Positions 18,143-27,788 of a stretch of 64,000 nucleotides of DNA are shown piece by piece. The DNA lies in assembly GCF_000429445.1 (NCBI RefSeq), contig NZ_AUBW01000009.1, positions 62,001-126,000 of the forward strand, given 5' to 3'. A program made the position numbers and the translations under genes. The DNA is from Algoriphagus terrigena DSM 22685. GTDB lineage: Bacteria; Bacteroidota; Bacteroidia; Cytophagales; Cyclobacteriaceae. The notes beneath the pieces were generated by a model. The model was not told the DNA's origin, did no database searches, and worked only from the letters and a program-made list of their open reading frames with translations. The stretch's first letter is position 1, and the number at the start of each line of letters is the position of its first letter.

Positions 18143-20560
18143 CTATTCGTCCTTCAGGCTTTTCACCGGATTGGCGATCGCTGCCCTCACGGCCTTTGAT
18201 CCGACAGTCAGGATCGTCAGCAAAAGCGACGCTGCCATCACCAGCGCAAAGAGGCCGACTGAGATCTGAGTTTGATAGGCAAAGGTTTCCAGCCACTCTT
18301 TCATCATGTAGTAAGCCAGCGGAATCGCCACTCCAAACGCGATCAACACCATGATCAAAAACTCCCTGGAAAGCATAAACGTGATCTGGGAAACCGAAGC
18401 TCCCAGCACTTTTCGGATGCCGATTTCTTTGACTTTCTGACCGATCATGAAGGAAACCAAGCCATACAATCCGATGCAGGAGATCAGGACGGCCAGGCCA
18501 GCGAAGATCTTATAGACTAAAGCCAGCTTTTGCTCGGACTCATAGAACTCCGCAATGGATTCGTCGAGAAACTGGGCGGTGAAGATCTGCTCCGGGTAGT
18601 GCTGCTCAAACTTCCCCTGAATCGCTTCCAGCGTTGATTTGCCTGCCGTTTTGTCCAGGCGGACAGCTACTTGGCGATATTGGGATTTGAAAGTGGTGAT
18701 TAGCAGCTGCTTGATTTCCTCCCGAAGTGAATTGACCGTAAAATCCTTGACCACTCCGGTGACCGGCACCCATTCTCCACCACCCAGACGGATCAACTTG
18801 CCAATGGCTTCCTCGGGCGATCCGAGCATCAGTTTTCTGGCCATAGTCTCGTTGATTACAGCATTTCGGATGGTGTCGCTGGCTGGATAGCCTGCTCCAG
18901 CCGCGAATTCCATTTCGTAGAGCTCAAAGTAATCTTCATCGGCAAACTTCAGAAACGCTGGAAAAGGCACATCTTCCTGCTTTTGATCGAAATAAAAATT
19001 AGAAGCAGAGTTGTTGTCAGAGGAAGGCACATCCGAGCCCATACTAGCCGACAGTACGCCCGGAATTCTCAGCAATTCCTGCTTGAAAGACTCGATTCGC
19101 ACACTTTCACGAGAGTCAGAAGGCACATCCATGAAATAGATGGCTTCTTTGTTGAAACCAAGATCGGTCTCCTGCACCAGATTCATCTGCCTCACGGCGA
19201 TCAGTGTCCCGATCATGAGGATCTGAGCAATGGCAAACTGCAGCACCACCAAGCCTCTGCGGATCGGAACGCCACCGATTTCAGCACCCTGAAACTTATT
19301 TTTCAAGGCCTGGATAGGTTTGAACCTGGAAATTATCAAAGCGGGATAAAAGCCGGAAAGCAACGTCAGTACCACAATCAGCAGTACCATAAAGCCCAAG
19401 ATCACCGGCTGAAAAAAGCTGATATCAGCAGGCACATCCGCGATCTTGTCCAAAAACGGCATCAACAGATTTGCCAAGACCAAAGCCATCCCCGCCGAGA
19501 TGATTACTGACAAAAACGTCTCGCCCAGTGACTGCAGAGCAATCTGAGTTCTGGAGCTGCCCATGACTTTACGGACGCCGATCTCTTTGCTTTTGCCGAT
19601 AGCAAGCGAAGTGGTCAGGTTGACAAAGTTAATTGAAGCCATGACGAGGATGAAAATACCAACGAGAATCAGGGTCTGAATGGTGGATTTTCTGACCAAG
19701 CGACCGCTCAATGGTTCCAATTCCGTATTGAAATGAATGTCGCTGAGCGCCTGCATTCCATGAGTTCGCACCGAATTGCCTCTGCCCTCAAAATGTTTCT
19801 TGGAGAAATCATCCAGTTGGCTTTGTGCCAAAGCCAGATCGGTCTCAGTATTAGCCAGGACATACACCTGGAAATTGCTCCCGGTACTGCCCCACTCCGA
19901 CAGATCGTATTCAAAGGTGTCCTGATGTGACCGAATCGTCTCATAAGACACGAGGAGGTCAAAATCAAAATTGCTGTTTTCTGGCAATTCGGCCACTACA
20001 CCACCTACCACAAGCGATACTCCATTGGTCAATTCTATGGTTTTTCCCAACGCATTTTCCCAGCTTCCAAAATACTTCTCTCCCTCAGACTGCGTCAAAA
20101 TCACCTGTTCGGGTTGATCCAGGGCTTTTTCACTCCCCGAAAGAAATTCCAAATCAAATAGATCCTTGTATTCAGAGGTGGAAAAAAACAGAGTCTCGGC
20201 TTTGTGCTTATCCGGGGTATCTGCAGATTCGGACTTGCGTACATTGACCTGAACCTCACTGTGAGCGATCACCGGCACGACTTTGTCAAAGCCAAGTTTT
20301 TCGCTCATCAAGGCATCAGGCACCGGATTCGCCACGCCGGGATTTTGGTCCAAGCCATCCTGTCCCTGATCTTTCGTAAATATCCGATAGACCTGACCGT
20401 AGTTTGACTGAAACTTATCATAACTCAGTTCGTATTCAACAACCACAAAGAGCAGCAAGGCCGCTGTGATACCGATGGTCAGTCCGACTATATTGATCAC
20501 CCCTACCCATTTGCTTCGGGTCAGGCCTCTCCAGGCGATTTTAAAGTAATTTTTCAGCAT
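18143..20560 (-). CDS. MacB/FtsX-type ABC permease (paralogue 3)
   Basis: 805 residues from ATG 20560 (MLKNYFKIAWRGLTRSK); the open frame extends upstream to 20614, but that part is a purine-rich repeat tract and not conserved. Coupling motifs are GKSKEIGVRKVMGS and KVKEIGIRKVLGA; the tail is NPVKSLKDE. Unlike most of the others it is a single-gene unit, with its own composite element (B) about 60 bp upstream and a strong terminator downstream. It is divergent from the PUL receptor gene, with 282 bp between the two start codons. The neighbourhood could mean that export or envelope sensing is tied to glycan use, but element B faces only the permease. Confidence 0.88.
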   Translation of the reverse strand: MLKNYFKIAWRGLTRSKWVGVINIVGLTIGITAALLLFVVVEYELSYDKFQSNYGQVYRIFTKDQGQDGLDQNPGVANPVPDALMSEKLGFDKVVPVIAHSEVQVNVRKSESADTPDKHKAETLFFSTSEYKDLFDLEFLSGSEKALDQPEQVILTQSEGEKYFGSWENALGKTIELTNGVSLVVGGVVAELPENSNFDFDLLVSYETIRSHQDTFEYDLSEWGSTGSNFQVYVLANTETDLALAQSQLDDFSKKHFEGRGNSVRTHGMQALSDIHFNTELEPLSGRLVRKSTIQTLILVGIFILVMASINFVNLTTSLAIGKSKEIGVRKVMGSSRTQIALQSLGETFLSVIISAGMALVLANLLMPFLDKIADVPADISFFQPVILGFMVLLIVVLTLLSGFYPALIISRFKPIQALKNKFQGAEIGGVPIRRGLVVLQFAIAQILMIGTLIAVRQMNLVQETDLGFNKEAIYFMDVPSDSRESVRIESFKQELLRIPGVLSASMGSDVPSSDNNSASNFYFDQKQEDVPFPAFLKFADEDYFELYEMEFAAGAGYPASDTIRNAVINETMARKLMLGSPEEAIGKLIRLGGGEWVPVTGVVKDFTVNSLREEIKQLLITTFKSQYRQVAVRLDKTAGKSTLEAIQGKFEQHYPEQIFTAQFLDESIAEFYESEQKLALVYKIFAGLAVLISCIGLYGLVSFMIGQKVKEIGIRKVLGASVSQITFMLSREFLIMVLIAFGVAIPLAYYMMKEWLETFAYQTQISVGLFALVMAASLLLTILTVGSKAVRAAIANPVKSLKDE

Positions 20561-20621
20561 TGGGGATTGGAAAATTGAAAGATTTGAAAACCGGAAAATA
20601 TAGAAACGCACCACATCCTTA

Positions 20622-20712
20622 GCCTATTCCATGCCAGTCAAAAAGCGTATTTGCTGGGCAAAAAGCGCAATTTAGGAGCTAGCATTCGGACAGTTTTGTC
20701 CGCCAGTGGGCA
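20622..20712 (-). promoter_or_regulatory. Composite element B upstream of permease paralogue 3
   Basis: Minus-strand TGGCATGGAATAGGC (20636-20622) has both GG at -24 and GC at -12 with correct sigma-54 spacing, the best basal box of the five. The operator is CGGACA-N4-TGTCCG-N4-TGGGCA at 20687-20712. Its centre lies 61 bp from the -24 box, about one helical turn shorter than in elements A, C, D and E (70-72 bp). Confidence 0.6.
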
Positions 20713-20842
20713 AAAGGCAATCAGATCGGGAGGTCGTTTTGAATCTTAGGTCTTAGATCTAACGTCTTACATCTAGCGTCTATCCTATCGATGTCTAGCC
20801 GCTCTTTTTGTGGTAATTTAGAACTACCTAAACCAACAAATC

Positions 20843-22723
20843 ATGATCAAGAGCTATTTAGTGATTGGTTTCCTTTTATTTTTTTCCACATCGATCAGTT
20901 CACTTGGCCAGCGGATCTCCGGATCCTCCACGCTGAAGATCGATGACAGCCTCGAAGAACGAATCTTTACGATCGGCCAACTGGAGTTTTTCGAAGACAG
21001 TACCAACGAACTCAGTTTCGACGACATCATCCCGGCAGATTTCCAGGCGAACTTCAAGATCCGTCCGGAGATCAACAAAAGTAATTTTGACGTCCACCAT
21101 ACCTATTGGGTGAAGCTTTCCATTGAAAATGATCCCAAAAGCTCCAAGAAATGGGTGATCGAATTTTATGACCAGAGCATTGATTTCCTCACCGCTTACC
21201 TACCCGAGCGCGACGGCAGCTATCAGGAAGCCCAGCTCGGGGATGCGCTTCCGTTTGAAGTCCGGTCTTTCAAGCACAAGAATTTTGAGCTGATCATCGC
21301 AAACGAGACCGAGGGGATCTCCAATTACTATTTCAAGATCAGATCTTCTCAAAAGGCTGACATCCGAATCGCGGTCCGCTCGGTCAACCGCTTTGTCTAC
21401 TATGCGCTTAACGAGTACTTCGCCTATGGGCTCTTCTACGGGATGATCGCTATCCTGGCGCTGTACAACCTGCTTATCTATTCGGCCATCCGTGAGGTGA
21501 AATATCTCTATTACACCTTCTACCTCACCAGCGTAGCGATCTACGCGATGTGTGTAGATGGCATCGCATTCCAATACCTCTGGCCAGACAGTCCGGCTCT
21601 AAACCAGATCGCCAACGGAGTGTTCAGCTACTCGATCATCCTCTGGGCGATCCTTTTCTCCATCAAGTTTCTAAATACAAGAAACCGTTCCTATCCCATC
21701 CATTTGATCTTATTAGGCATGCTCGCTTTGAAAACGCTACTGTTTCTGGGTGGTTTTTTGGTCGACCAAAAGCTCTTTGAGATCAAGTTTTACGACGTGA
21801 TTCCGTTCTTTTTCATCTTTGTGGCCAGCATCCACATCTGGAGCAAAGGCTACAAGGTCGCCCGCTTTTTTGTGATCGCGTACGGGGTTTTATTTCTTGG
21901 CGTGACGATCAAAGCCCTGGTCAACTCGGCGATTATCCCTCACCATACCCTCCTCTATTACAGTCTTCACATCGCCTTTTTGATCGAGATGTTGCTGCTC
22001 ACTTTTGCCTTGGCAGATCGGGTGAGAATCCTCAAAGACAACCGGGATCGGGCGATGCGGCGAACCATCCGGCAGATCGAAACTAATGTAGCGTTGAAAG
22101 ACAAAGTCAACCGCGAGCTCGAGCAAAAGGTGAGTGAAAGAACCCGTGAGTTGGCGGAGAAAAATAAGCTGCTGGAGGAGTACGCCCTGCAAGTCAACGA
22201 ACGGGATGAGGAGATCAAACGAATCAACTCCCTCCTTGACAAAGACAATTACAAACTGAAAAGCAGCATCCGGGAGTCCTTCCAAGCCCGCCTCAGCAAC
22301 AAGCTCCTGACTCTGGAGGAATTCAGAAAGATATTCCCCGACCCATCTGCTTGCCTCCGCTACCTCGAAGAGTTCAAGTGGGGCAATGGGTTTGAATGCC
22401 GTCACTGCAATAACCCAAAAAGTGCAAAAGGCCCGAAGCTTTTCACAAGGCGCTGCAGCAAGTGTGGCCATATAGATTCGGCTACTGCGGGCACGATCTT
22501 CCAGGGTATTAAATTCCCGCTGGACAAAGCCTTCTTTATCGCCTACAACGCAATCACCAAGCATGAAAAGAAGACGCTGGAACAGCTGGCGGAGCAGCTG
22601 GATCTAAGGAAAAATACCGTTTGGGCTTTCCGAAAAAAAGTTCTTCTCAGTCTCAAGGAATCCGAAATCCAACAACCCAAGTGGAGTGATCTACTGGTAA
22701 GCCAAGACTTCTCCAGCAACTAG
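20843..22723 (+). CDS. 7TMR-DISM membrane receptor fused to IS1595-type zinc ribbon/HTH; putative PUL regulator
   Basis: 626 residues. After a signal sequence (about 1-22), residues 40-180 match the periplasmic 7TMR-DISMED2 jelly-roll (HHTYWVKLSIEN, NYYFKIRSS). Residues about 190-395 are the seven-helix 7TMR-DISM membrane domain. Residues about 395-470 form a coiled coil (NRELEQKVSERTRELAEKNK). In place of a kinase or cyclase the C-terminus (about 490-600) is the zinc-ribbon/helix-turn-helix head of IS1595-type transposases: FPDPSACLRYLEEFKWGNGF, zinc ligands Cys519, Cys522, Cys538 and Cys541, then KTLEQLAEQLDLRKNTVWAFRKK. The DDE catalytic domain is absent. This predicts an inner-membrane sugar sensor that contacts DNA directly. 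It lies directly upstream of susC in the same direction, so regulation of that locus is the obvious hypothesis. Confidence 0.85.
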   Translation: MIKSYLVIGFLLFFSTSISSLGQRISGSSTLKIDDSLEERIFTIGQLEFFEDSTNELSFDDIIPADFQANFKIRPEINKSNFDVHHTYWVKLSIENDPKSSKKWVIEFYDQSIDFLTAYLPERDGSYQEAQLGDALPFEVRSFKHKNFELIIANETEGISNYYFKIRSSQKADIRIAVRSVNRFVYYALNEYFAYGLFYGMIAILALYNLLIYSAIREVKYLYYTFYLTSVAIYAMCVDGIAFQYLWPDSPALNQIANGVFSYSIILWAILFSIKFLNTRNRSYPIHLILLGMLALKTLLFLGGFLVDQKLFEIKFYDVIPFFFIFVASIHIWSKGYKVARFFVIAYGVLFLGVTIKALVNSAIIPHHTLLYYSLHIAFLIEMLLLTFALADRVRILKDNRDRAMRRTIRQIETNVALKDKVNRELEQKVSERTRELAEKNKLLEEYALQVNERDEEIKRINSLLDKDNYKLKSSIRESFQARLSNKLLTLEEFRKIFPDPSACLRYLEEFKWGNGFECRHCNNPKSAKGPKLFTRRCSKCGHIDSATAGTIFQGIKFPLDKAFFIAYNAITKHEKKTLEQLAEQLDLRKNTVWAFRKKVLLSLKESEIQQPKWSDLLVSQDFSSN

Positions 22724-23025
22724 CCCGGCTCAGAATATCGCTTTCTAAAAGGCTAAAAAAGTCCTCGGACCGCTTTTTTCAACTGCTTAGTATCCACGCG
22801 GGACTAAATAGATTCAAAACCGCTTCAGGAGCTTCTAAAGACGCTTTTAACCGAAACTGAACGGGGATATTTGACTCTCTAAAATTTCGTTAAAACCGGA
22901 TTTTTATCAGTTTGGCAGTACCGATTCAATCTTCTCCGCTTTTCTCTTTTCTACATTCATGACGTTCTCACGGAAAAGCCGGAGACTACCACAAATTCTT
23001 TAGTCAAACCCAAAATTTCTTTCGT
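22724..23025. other. Regulatory spacer between receptor gene and susC, 302 bp
   Basis: A GTCC-TC-GGAC core flanked by A6 and T6 (about 22755-22779) could be a weak bidirectional terminator or attenuator after the receptor gene. The rest probably contains the susC promoter and the target of any local regulator. I could not single out a clear -33/-7 pair. Confidence 0.4.
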
Positions 23026-26000
23026 ATGAAGATGCCTTTACCATCGAGTAAGGAGGCATGGAAGGCAGAGATTCGCTCTCTCGCCAAACTTTCCATGATG
23101 ACGGCCCTGCTAGTCTGGTCCGTTTCACTTACGGCATTTGCCCAGTCCGCCCAAGTCAGCGGAACGATCCTCGACGCCACCGGCTTCGGCCTCCCCGGCG
23201 TCACTGTCCTTGAAAAAGGAACCAACAACGGAACCGTCACGGACATTGACGGTAAATACTCCATCACCGTCTCTTCTCCCGAAGCCCTTCTGGTGTTTTC
23301 CTTCGTAGGCTATGAAGCCCAGGAGATCCTAGTCGGCAATCAGACGACCATCGACTTAACCCTACAGGAAGCCATCGGTTCCTTGGACGAGGTCTTGGTG
23401 ATCGGCTACGGAACCCAAAAGGAGCGGGACCTCACCTCTTCCATCTCTACCCTCAAGACCGAGGACATCGTCAAAACTCCCGCGCCCAACGCCATGCAGT
23501 CGCTGCAGGGTCGAGTGGCGGGTGTACAGATCGTCAGCAACGGTGCACCGGGCGCTTCCCCTACGGTGAGAGTCCGGGGAGTAGGTTCGTTTGAGGGAAA
23601 TGCCGCTCCGCTGTATGTGGTCGACGGAATGTTCTTTGACAACATCGACTTCCTCAACCCCAACGACATCGAAAACATCTCCGTGCTCAAAGACGCCTCC
23701 GCCGCCGCGATCTACGGAGTTCGCGCTTCGAACGGAGTCATCTTGGTTACCACCAAGTCCGGAGCCTACGAGCAAACTCCCGAGGTCGTGTACGATGGCT
23801 ACTTCGGTATTCAGGTGCCGCAGAATGTACTGAAGATGGCAAACACCCAGCAGTTTGCCCAATACATCAGAGAAACAGGCTCAGCGCCGGACATCGCCTT
23901 TTTGGAAAATGCCATTCAGCGCTACGGCAGAAGCCGCGTGGATCCAAGTCTTCCGGATGTCAATACCGACTGGTACTCTGAGATCATGAGCCCAGCTTCG
24001 ATCCAAAATCACAGTCTTTCATTCAACGGAGGCTCTGCAAAAACCCGATACTCCATCGGCGGGAGCTATTTCTCCCAAGACGGCCTGCAGAATGAGATCC
24101 GAAACGAATACAAGCGTATCAATCTTAGGGCAAAAATAGACACCGACATCAAGGATTGGCTGACCGTGGGAGGCAACTTCAACTTCGCGGTATCCCGGCA
24201 ATATGTGGGCGAAGACGCGGCTTGGTTCAGGGCCTATTTTTCAGTGCCTACCATCCCGGTCTACGATCCGCTCAACACGGCCGCCACACCCGAGATGCTT
24301 TCTAACGCGCAGCAGGTTGGCTACAGAGGAAGTCAAAACCCGTTCTATCCGCTCCTCTACACCGACAATCGTAACAACGTCGCAAAGGTGACCGGTAACA
24401 TCTACGCGGATATCAACCTGATACCTGACAAGCTTGACTTTAGAACGTCATACAACTACAGTCTCAGTATGATCAACGCCCGCAACGTCAATTTCGCCTA
24501 CAATGACGGGGTGACCGAATCTCCATCAGCCTTGAGAAAGCAGAACGAGGCAAGATTCAACCAGATCATCGACAACTACTTCACTTATAACAACAACTGG
24601 GGAGATCACCTACTGACCGTGACAGCCGGACAGTCGTTTCGAAGTGAATACGGCGAAGTGCTGTTTGCCAGAGGTACCGGCTTGAGTCCCAATCCAACTT
24701 GGGAAAATGAAGAGTTTTGGTACCTGTCCAATGCACAGAACCTGGACCTTAACGGCATCGGAGACGTCAATGACAATACGATCAATTCACAGCTGTACTA
24801 CCTCTCCTTCTTTGGTCGGGTGGCCTACAACTACGACGAGCGATACCTCCTTTACGGTACCTATCGTCGGGACGGAAACAACAAATTCCAGCAGAAATGG
24901 GGGGATTTCTTCACCATCGGCGCCGGCTGGGTGATTACCGAGGAGGAGTTTTTTGGAGTTGAAGCCATCAATTTCCTCAAATTCCGCGCGTCATGGGGCC
25001 AACTCGGAAACGACGGGATCCGTCCATCCATCGGCGCTCCCACCCTCGAGGAAACGAGCACCGCCTTGGGAGATATCCGCTACATCGGCAGAAGACTCAA
25101 CCCGACTTTTGACCTGATCGACCGATGGGAAACCACCGTTGAGAAGAACTTTGGGCTAAATGCCAAGCTGTTGGAAAATAGGCTATCCATCGATGCGGAT
25201 TACTTCATCCGGGATACCAAAAACTTGGCTGTCAGCGTCATTCCTCCGGTATTTCGATCTACAGAAAGACGTAGTGTTGGAGAAATCAGAAACCAAGGGG
25301 TGGAGTTGAATATCACTTGGGCGGATCAGATCAACGACGACTTCTCCTACTTCATCGGAGGAAATTTCGCCACGCTGAAAAACACCGTGCAAAGCCTCGG
25401 TGGGCCGCCAAGTCTCGACGCCGGTTCTGCCGAATTCAGACAGCGCTCTATCGTCGGCGAGCCCTATCAGGCATTCTTCGGCTACGAAGCGACCGGCGTG
25501 TTCCAAAATGAAGAGATGATCCAAAACAGCGGTTACACCGCCGAGTTTATCACCGAACGAAATCTCGTGCCGGGGGATCTGATCTTCAAGGATCAAAACG
25601 GCGACGGAGTGATCAACGATCAGGACAGAGTCGTGTTGGGTTCCTTCCTTCCCAAACTGACCTATGGAGCAAATCTTGGATTCTCTTGGAAAGACCTGGA
25701 ATTTTCGACTCTGATTCAAGGGCAGTCCGGTCACAAAATCCTCAACAGAAAGCGCGGCGAGATCATCTTCACCAATGATACCAACATCGATGCTGATCTG
25801 GCTACCAACCTCTGGCGGGGAGAAGGCACTTCTGACAAGTATCCTTCGGCCGCTGGTCTCAGAAAGGGCTGGAATCAGAATTTTAGCACCTATTTCGTAG
25901 AAGACGGCACGTATTTCCGAATCCAAAACATTCAGATGGCATATACCTTCCGGGATATTTTCGGAGGAAAAGTCCCAGCGACTCGACTGACTTTCACAGC

Positions 26001-26121
26001 AGAGCGGCCGCTGACGGTATTCAGCTACAATGGCTTCAACCCGGAAGTAGCAAACGGCATAGACCGTCAGACCTACCCGATTCCGGCAGTCTACACTCTA
26101 GGTCTGAATGTCAAGTTTTAA
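23026..26121 (+). CDS. SusC/RagA-type TonB-dependent outer-membrane glycan transporter
   Basis: 1031 residues. A long signal peptide ends near residue 40 (SLTAFAQ). Residues 43-118 are the carboxypeptidase-regulatory-like domain (VSGTILDATGFGLPGVTVLEKGTNNGTVTDIDGKY begins it). The TonB-box-like DEVLVIGYGTQ is at 121-131, then the plug (LQGRVAGVQIVSNGAPGASP, LYVVDGM, ISVLKDASAAAIYG, NGVILVTTKSG), then a 22-strand barrel ending in the aromatic YTLGLNVKF. It imports oligosaccharides captured by its SusD partner, using TonB energy. The susD gene follows after 21 bp. Two downstream GH144-like enzymes make beta-1,2-linked glucooligosaccharides the best substrate guess. Length and motifs are normal. 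Confidence 0.95.
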   Translation: MKMPLPSSKEAWKAEIRSLAKLSMMTALLVWSVSLTAFAQSAQVSGTILDATGFGLPGVTVLEKGTNNGTVTDIDGKYSITVSSPEALLVFSFVGYEAQEILVGNQTTIDLTLQEAIGSLDEVLVIGYGTQKERDLTSSISTLKTEDIVKTPAPNAMQSLQGRVAGVQIVSNGAPGASPTVRVRGVGSFEGNAAPLYVVDGMFFDNIDFLNPNDIENISVLKDASAAAIYGVRASNGVILVTTKSGAYEQTPEVVYDGYFGIQVPQNVLKMANTQQFAQYIRETGSAPDIAFLENAIQRYGRSRVDPSLPDVNTDWYSEIMSPASIQNHSLSFNGGSAKTRYSIGGSYFSQDGLQNEIRNEYKRINLRAKIDTDIKDWLTVGGNFNFAVSRQYVGEDAAWFRAYFSVPTIPVYDPLNTAATPEMLSNAQQVGYRGSQNPFYPLLYTDNRNNVAKVTGNIYADINLIPDKLDFRTSYNYSLSMINARNVNFAYNDGVTESPSALRKQNEARFNQIIDNYFTYNNNWGDHLLTVTAGQSFRSEYGEVLFARGTGLSPNPTWENEEFWYLSNAQNLDLNGIGDVNDNTINSQLYYLSFFGRVAYNYDERYLLYGTYRRDGNNKFQQKWGDFFTIGAGWVITEEEFFGVEAINFLKFRASWGQLGNDGIRPSIGAPTLEETSTALGDIRYIGRRLNPTFDLIDRWETTVEKNFGLNAKLLENRLSIDADYFIRDTKNLAVSVIPPVFRSTERRSVGEIRNQGVELNITWADQINDDFSYFIGGNFATLKNTVQSLGGPPSLDAGSAEFRQRSIVGEPYQAFFGYEATGVFQNEEMIQNSGYTAEFITERNLVPGDLIFKDQNGDGVINDQDRVVLGSFLPKLTYGANLGFSWKDLEFSTLIQGQSGHKILNRKRGEIIFTNDTNIDADLATNLWRGEGTSDKYPSAAGLRKGWNQNFSTYFVEDGTYFRIQNIQMAYTFRDIFGGKVPATRLTFTAERPLTVFSYNGFNPEVANGIDRQTYPIPAVYTLGLNVKF

Positions 26122-26142
26122 TCCCAAAACAACCGAGAACTC

Positions 26143-27672
26143 ATGAGACTATTCAATAAACTATCGATACTGGCACTGGCTCCGGCATTTTTTCTACCGA
26201 TGGCCTGTACAGACCTCCTAGACGAACCCCTCGAAAACGTCCAGAGAGTAGAAGAGACGGACTACACGCAGACCGAGAATATGATGCTGTTGGTCTATGG
26301 CTCCTATGCTCAGCTCAATGACCTGCAATGGGAATCCTTCCCGACCATCGCCCTGCGTGGAGACGACGTAAATCCAGCAGGTGATCAACAACCACTCATC
26401 CAAACGGATCTCTTCGAATACGACCGCAACTTTTGGCTTTACAACTCCACCTGGCTCAACCTCTACTCAGACATCATCTACTGGCATGGCGCGATGGAAG
26501 AATTGATGAAGTACCAGGAGGCAGGAGCCAGCGCGGCACTGACCAATCAGTACATCGCAGAGATGAAGGTGATGAGATCCTTTGAACTGCTGATACTGGC
26601 CCGGCTCTGGGGCAACATCCTGATCCCGACCAGTTCCCAGCCGAGAGAGCTCTATAGCGTGGAGCTGTCCACCTACGATGAGGTGATGCAGCACATCTCT
26701 GATCAGATGGACGAAGCAATTCCGGCTCTGGCTTCCGTGCGTCCCAACCAACGAACCGATATCCCCGGCGGAGTCTCTCGATACACGGCACTTGCGGTCA
26801 AAGCCATGGCCAATCTCGAACTCAAAAACTTCCAGGCCGCAGCAGATGCGACGGGAGAGATCATTGCTGAGGGAAGTTTTTCCCTTCAGGATGATTACTA
26901 TCAGCTGTTCAAAATCCCCGGAAAACTGAGCGGTGAAAACCTCATGGAACTCCAGTACTCTGACTATGGCACTCCCACAGGAACCGTGAACAGATACCTT
27001 TGGGACTTCTTTGGGCCAGCAAGCTGGACTCCGGCCGTAGCCGGCGCAGGCGCTGGATGGGGATTCTGGGAGCCTAGTGCCACCTACATCAAGTTCATGC
27101 TGGACCGCGGTGAGCGGGAGAGATTGGAAGCCACCGTGCTCTTCACGCCCGACGGCATCGCACAGATCAAATCCGATCCTGCCTATGCCACCCTTCCGGC
27201 CTGGATCAGCAACACCTCTAAGGACGGTGACGTGTTTAACAACCACCCCAGGTACAAGTTTCTCAGCGGGAAATTCTATCTGCCGTCCAAGCAGCTCACA
27301 CCCGGTCGCTTCACCTATGGGGAAAACAAAAACATGCCCGTCATCCGATATTCCGAAGTCCTGCTGATGCATGCCGAGGCCCTCACCAATGGAGCGACGA
27401 GCTCCGCGATGACAGCCGATCAGGCAGTGAATGCCGTCAGAAGCCGGGTAGGACTTGGCCCACTTTCAGGAGTGACCTTGGACCAGGTCTTGGATGAGAA
27501 ATTCGCCGAATTCGCTACGGAATGGGGAATCCGATTCAATGATTTGGTCCGCTATGGAAAAACCGAACCGCTCAACTATGAGGGAAGAACCTATACAGAA
27601 GCCGATCGATTCCTCCCCTATCCGCTGGAGCAGCTGGACATCCTCCCTCAACTGAAAGAGGCTCAACCGTGA
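26143..27672 (+). CDS. SusD/RagB-type surface glycan-binding lipoprotein
   Basis: 509 residues with lipobox FLPMAC (Cys22), so it is outer-membrane anchored. The N-terminal TPR-like region opens DLLDEPLENV and includes ENMMLLVYGSYAQL and MRSFELLILARLWGNI. The C-terminal part has the SusD signature VIRYSEVLLMHAEALTNG and EFATEWGIRFNDLVRYGK. It is the lid that delivers glycan to the SusC barrel; the two genes are separated by 21 bp and surely co-transcribed. No unusual insertions or losses seen. The substrate is inferred only from the neighbouring hydrolases. Confidence 0.93.
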   Translation: MRLFNKLSILALAPAFFLPMACTDLLDEPLENVQRVEETDYTQTENMMLLVYGSYAQLNDLQWESFPTIALRGDDVNPAGDQQPLIQTDLFEYDRNFWLYNSTWLNLYSDIIYWHGAMEELMKYQEAGASAALTNQYIAEMKVMRSFELLILARLWGNILIPTSSQPRELYSVELSTYDEVMQHISDQMDEAIPALASVRPNQRTDIPGGVSRYTALAVKAMANLELKNFQAAADATGEIIAEGSFSLQDDYYQLFKIPGKLSGENLMELQYSDYGTPTGTVNRYLWDFFGPASWTPAVAGAGAGWGFWEPSATYIKFMLDRGERERLEATVLFTPDGIAQIKSDPAYATLPAWISNTSKDGDVFNNHPRYKFLSGKFYLPSKQLTPGRFTYGENKNMPVIRYSEVLLMHAEALTNGATSSAMTADQAVNAVRSRVGLGPLSGVTLDQVLDEKFAEFATEWGIRFNDLVRYGKTEPLNYEGRTYTEADRFLPYPLEQLDILPQLKEAQP

Positions 27673-27788
27673 TTTCTACAAACAGTCAAACCCAAAAGCA
27701 ATGAAATCGAGCAGAGCCAAAAACGTCACACACTGGGATGATTAAGCAACGCGAGATTCGATCGGACCTTTATAAAACAAAATACAAG

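Noticed and set aside
22330..22640. Insertion-sequence remnant at the 3' end of the receptor gene
   Set aside because: The zinc-ribbon/HTH segment is in frame with the receptor and joined by a continuous coiled coil. It is not flanked by visible terminal inverted repeats, and no DDE-domain fragment follows, so a stable fusion is more likely than an insertion.
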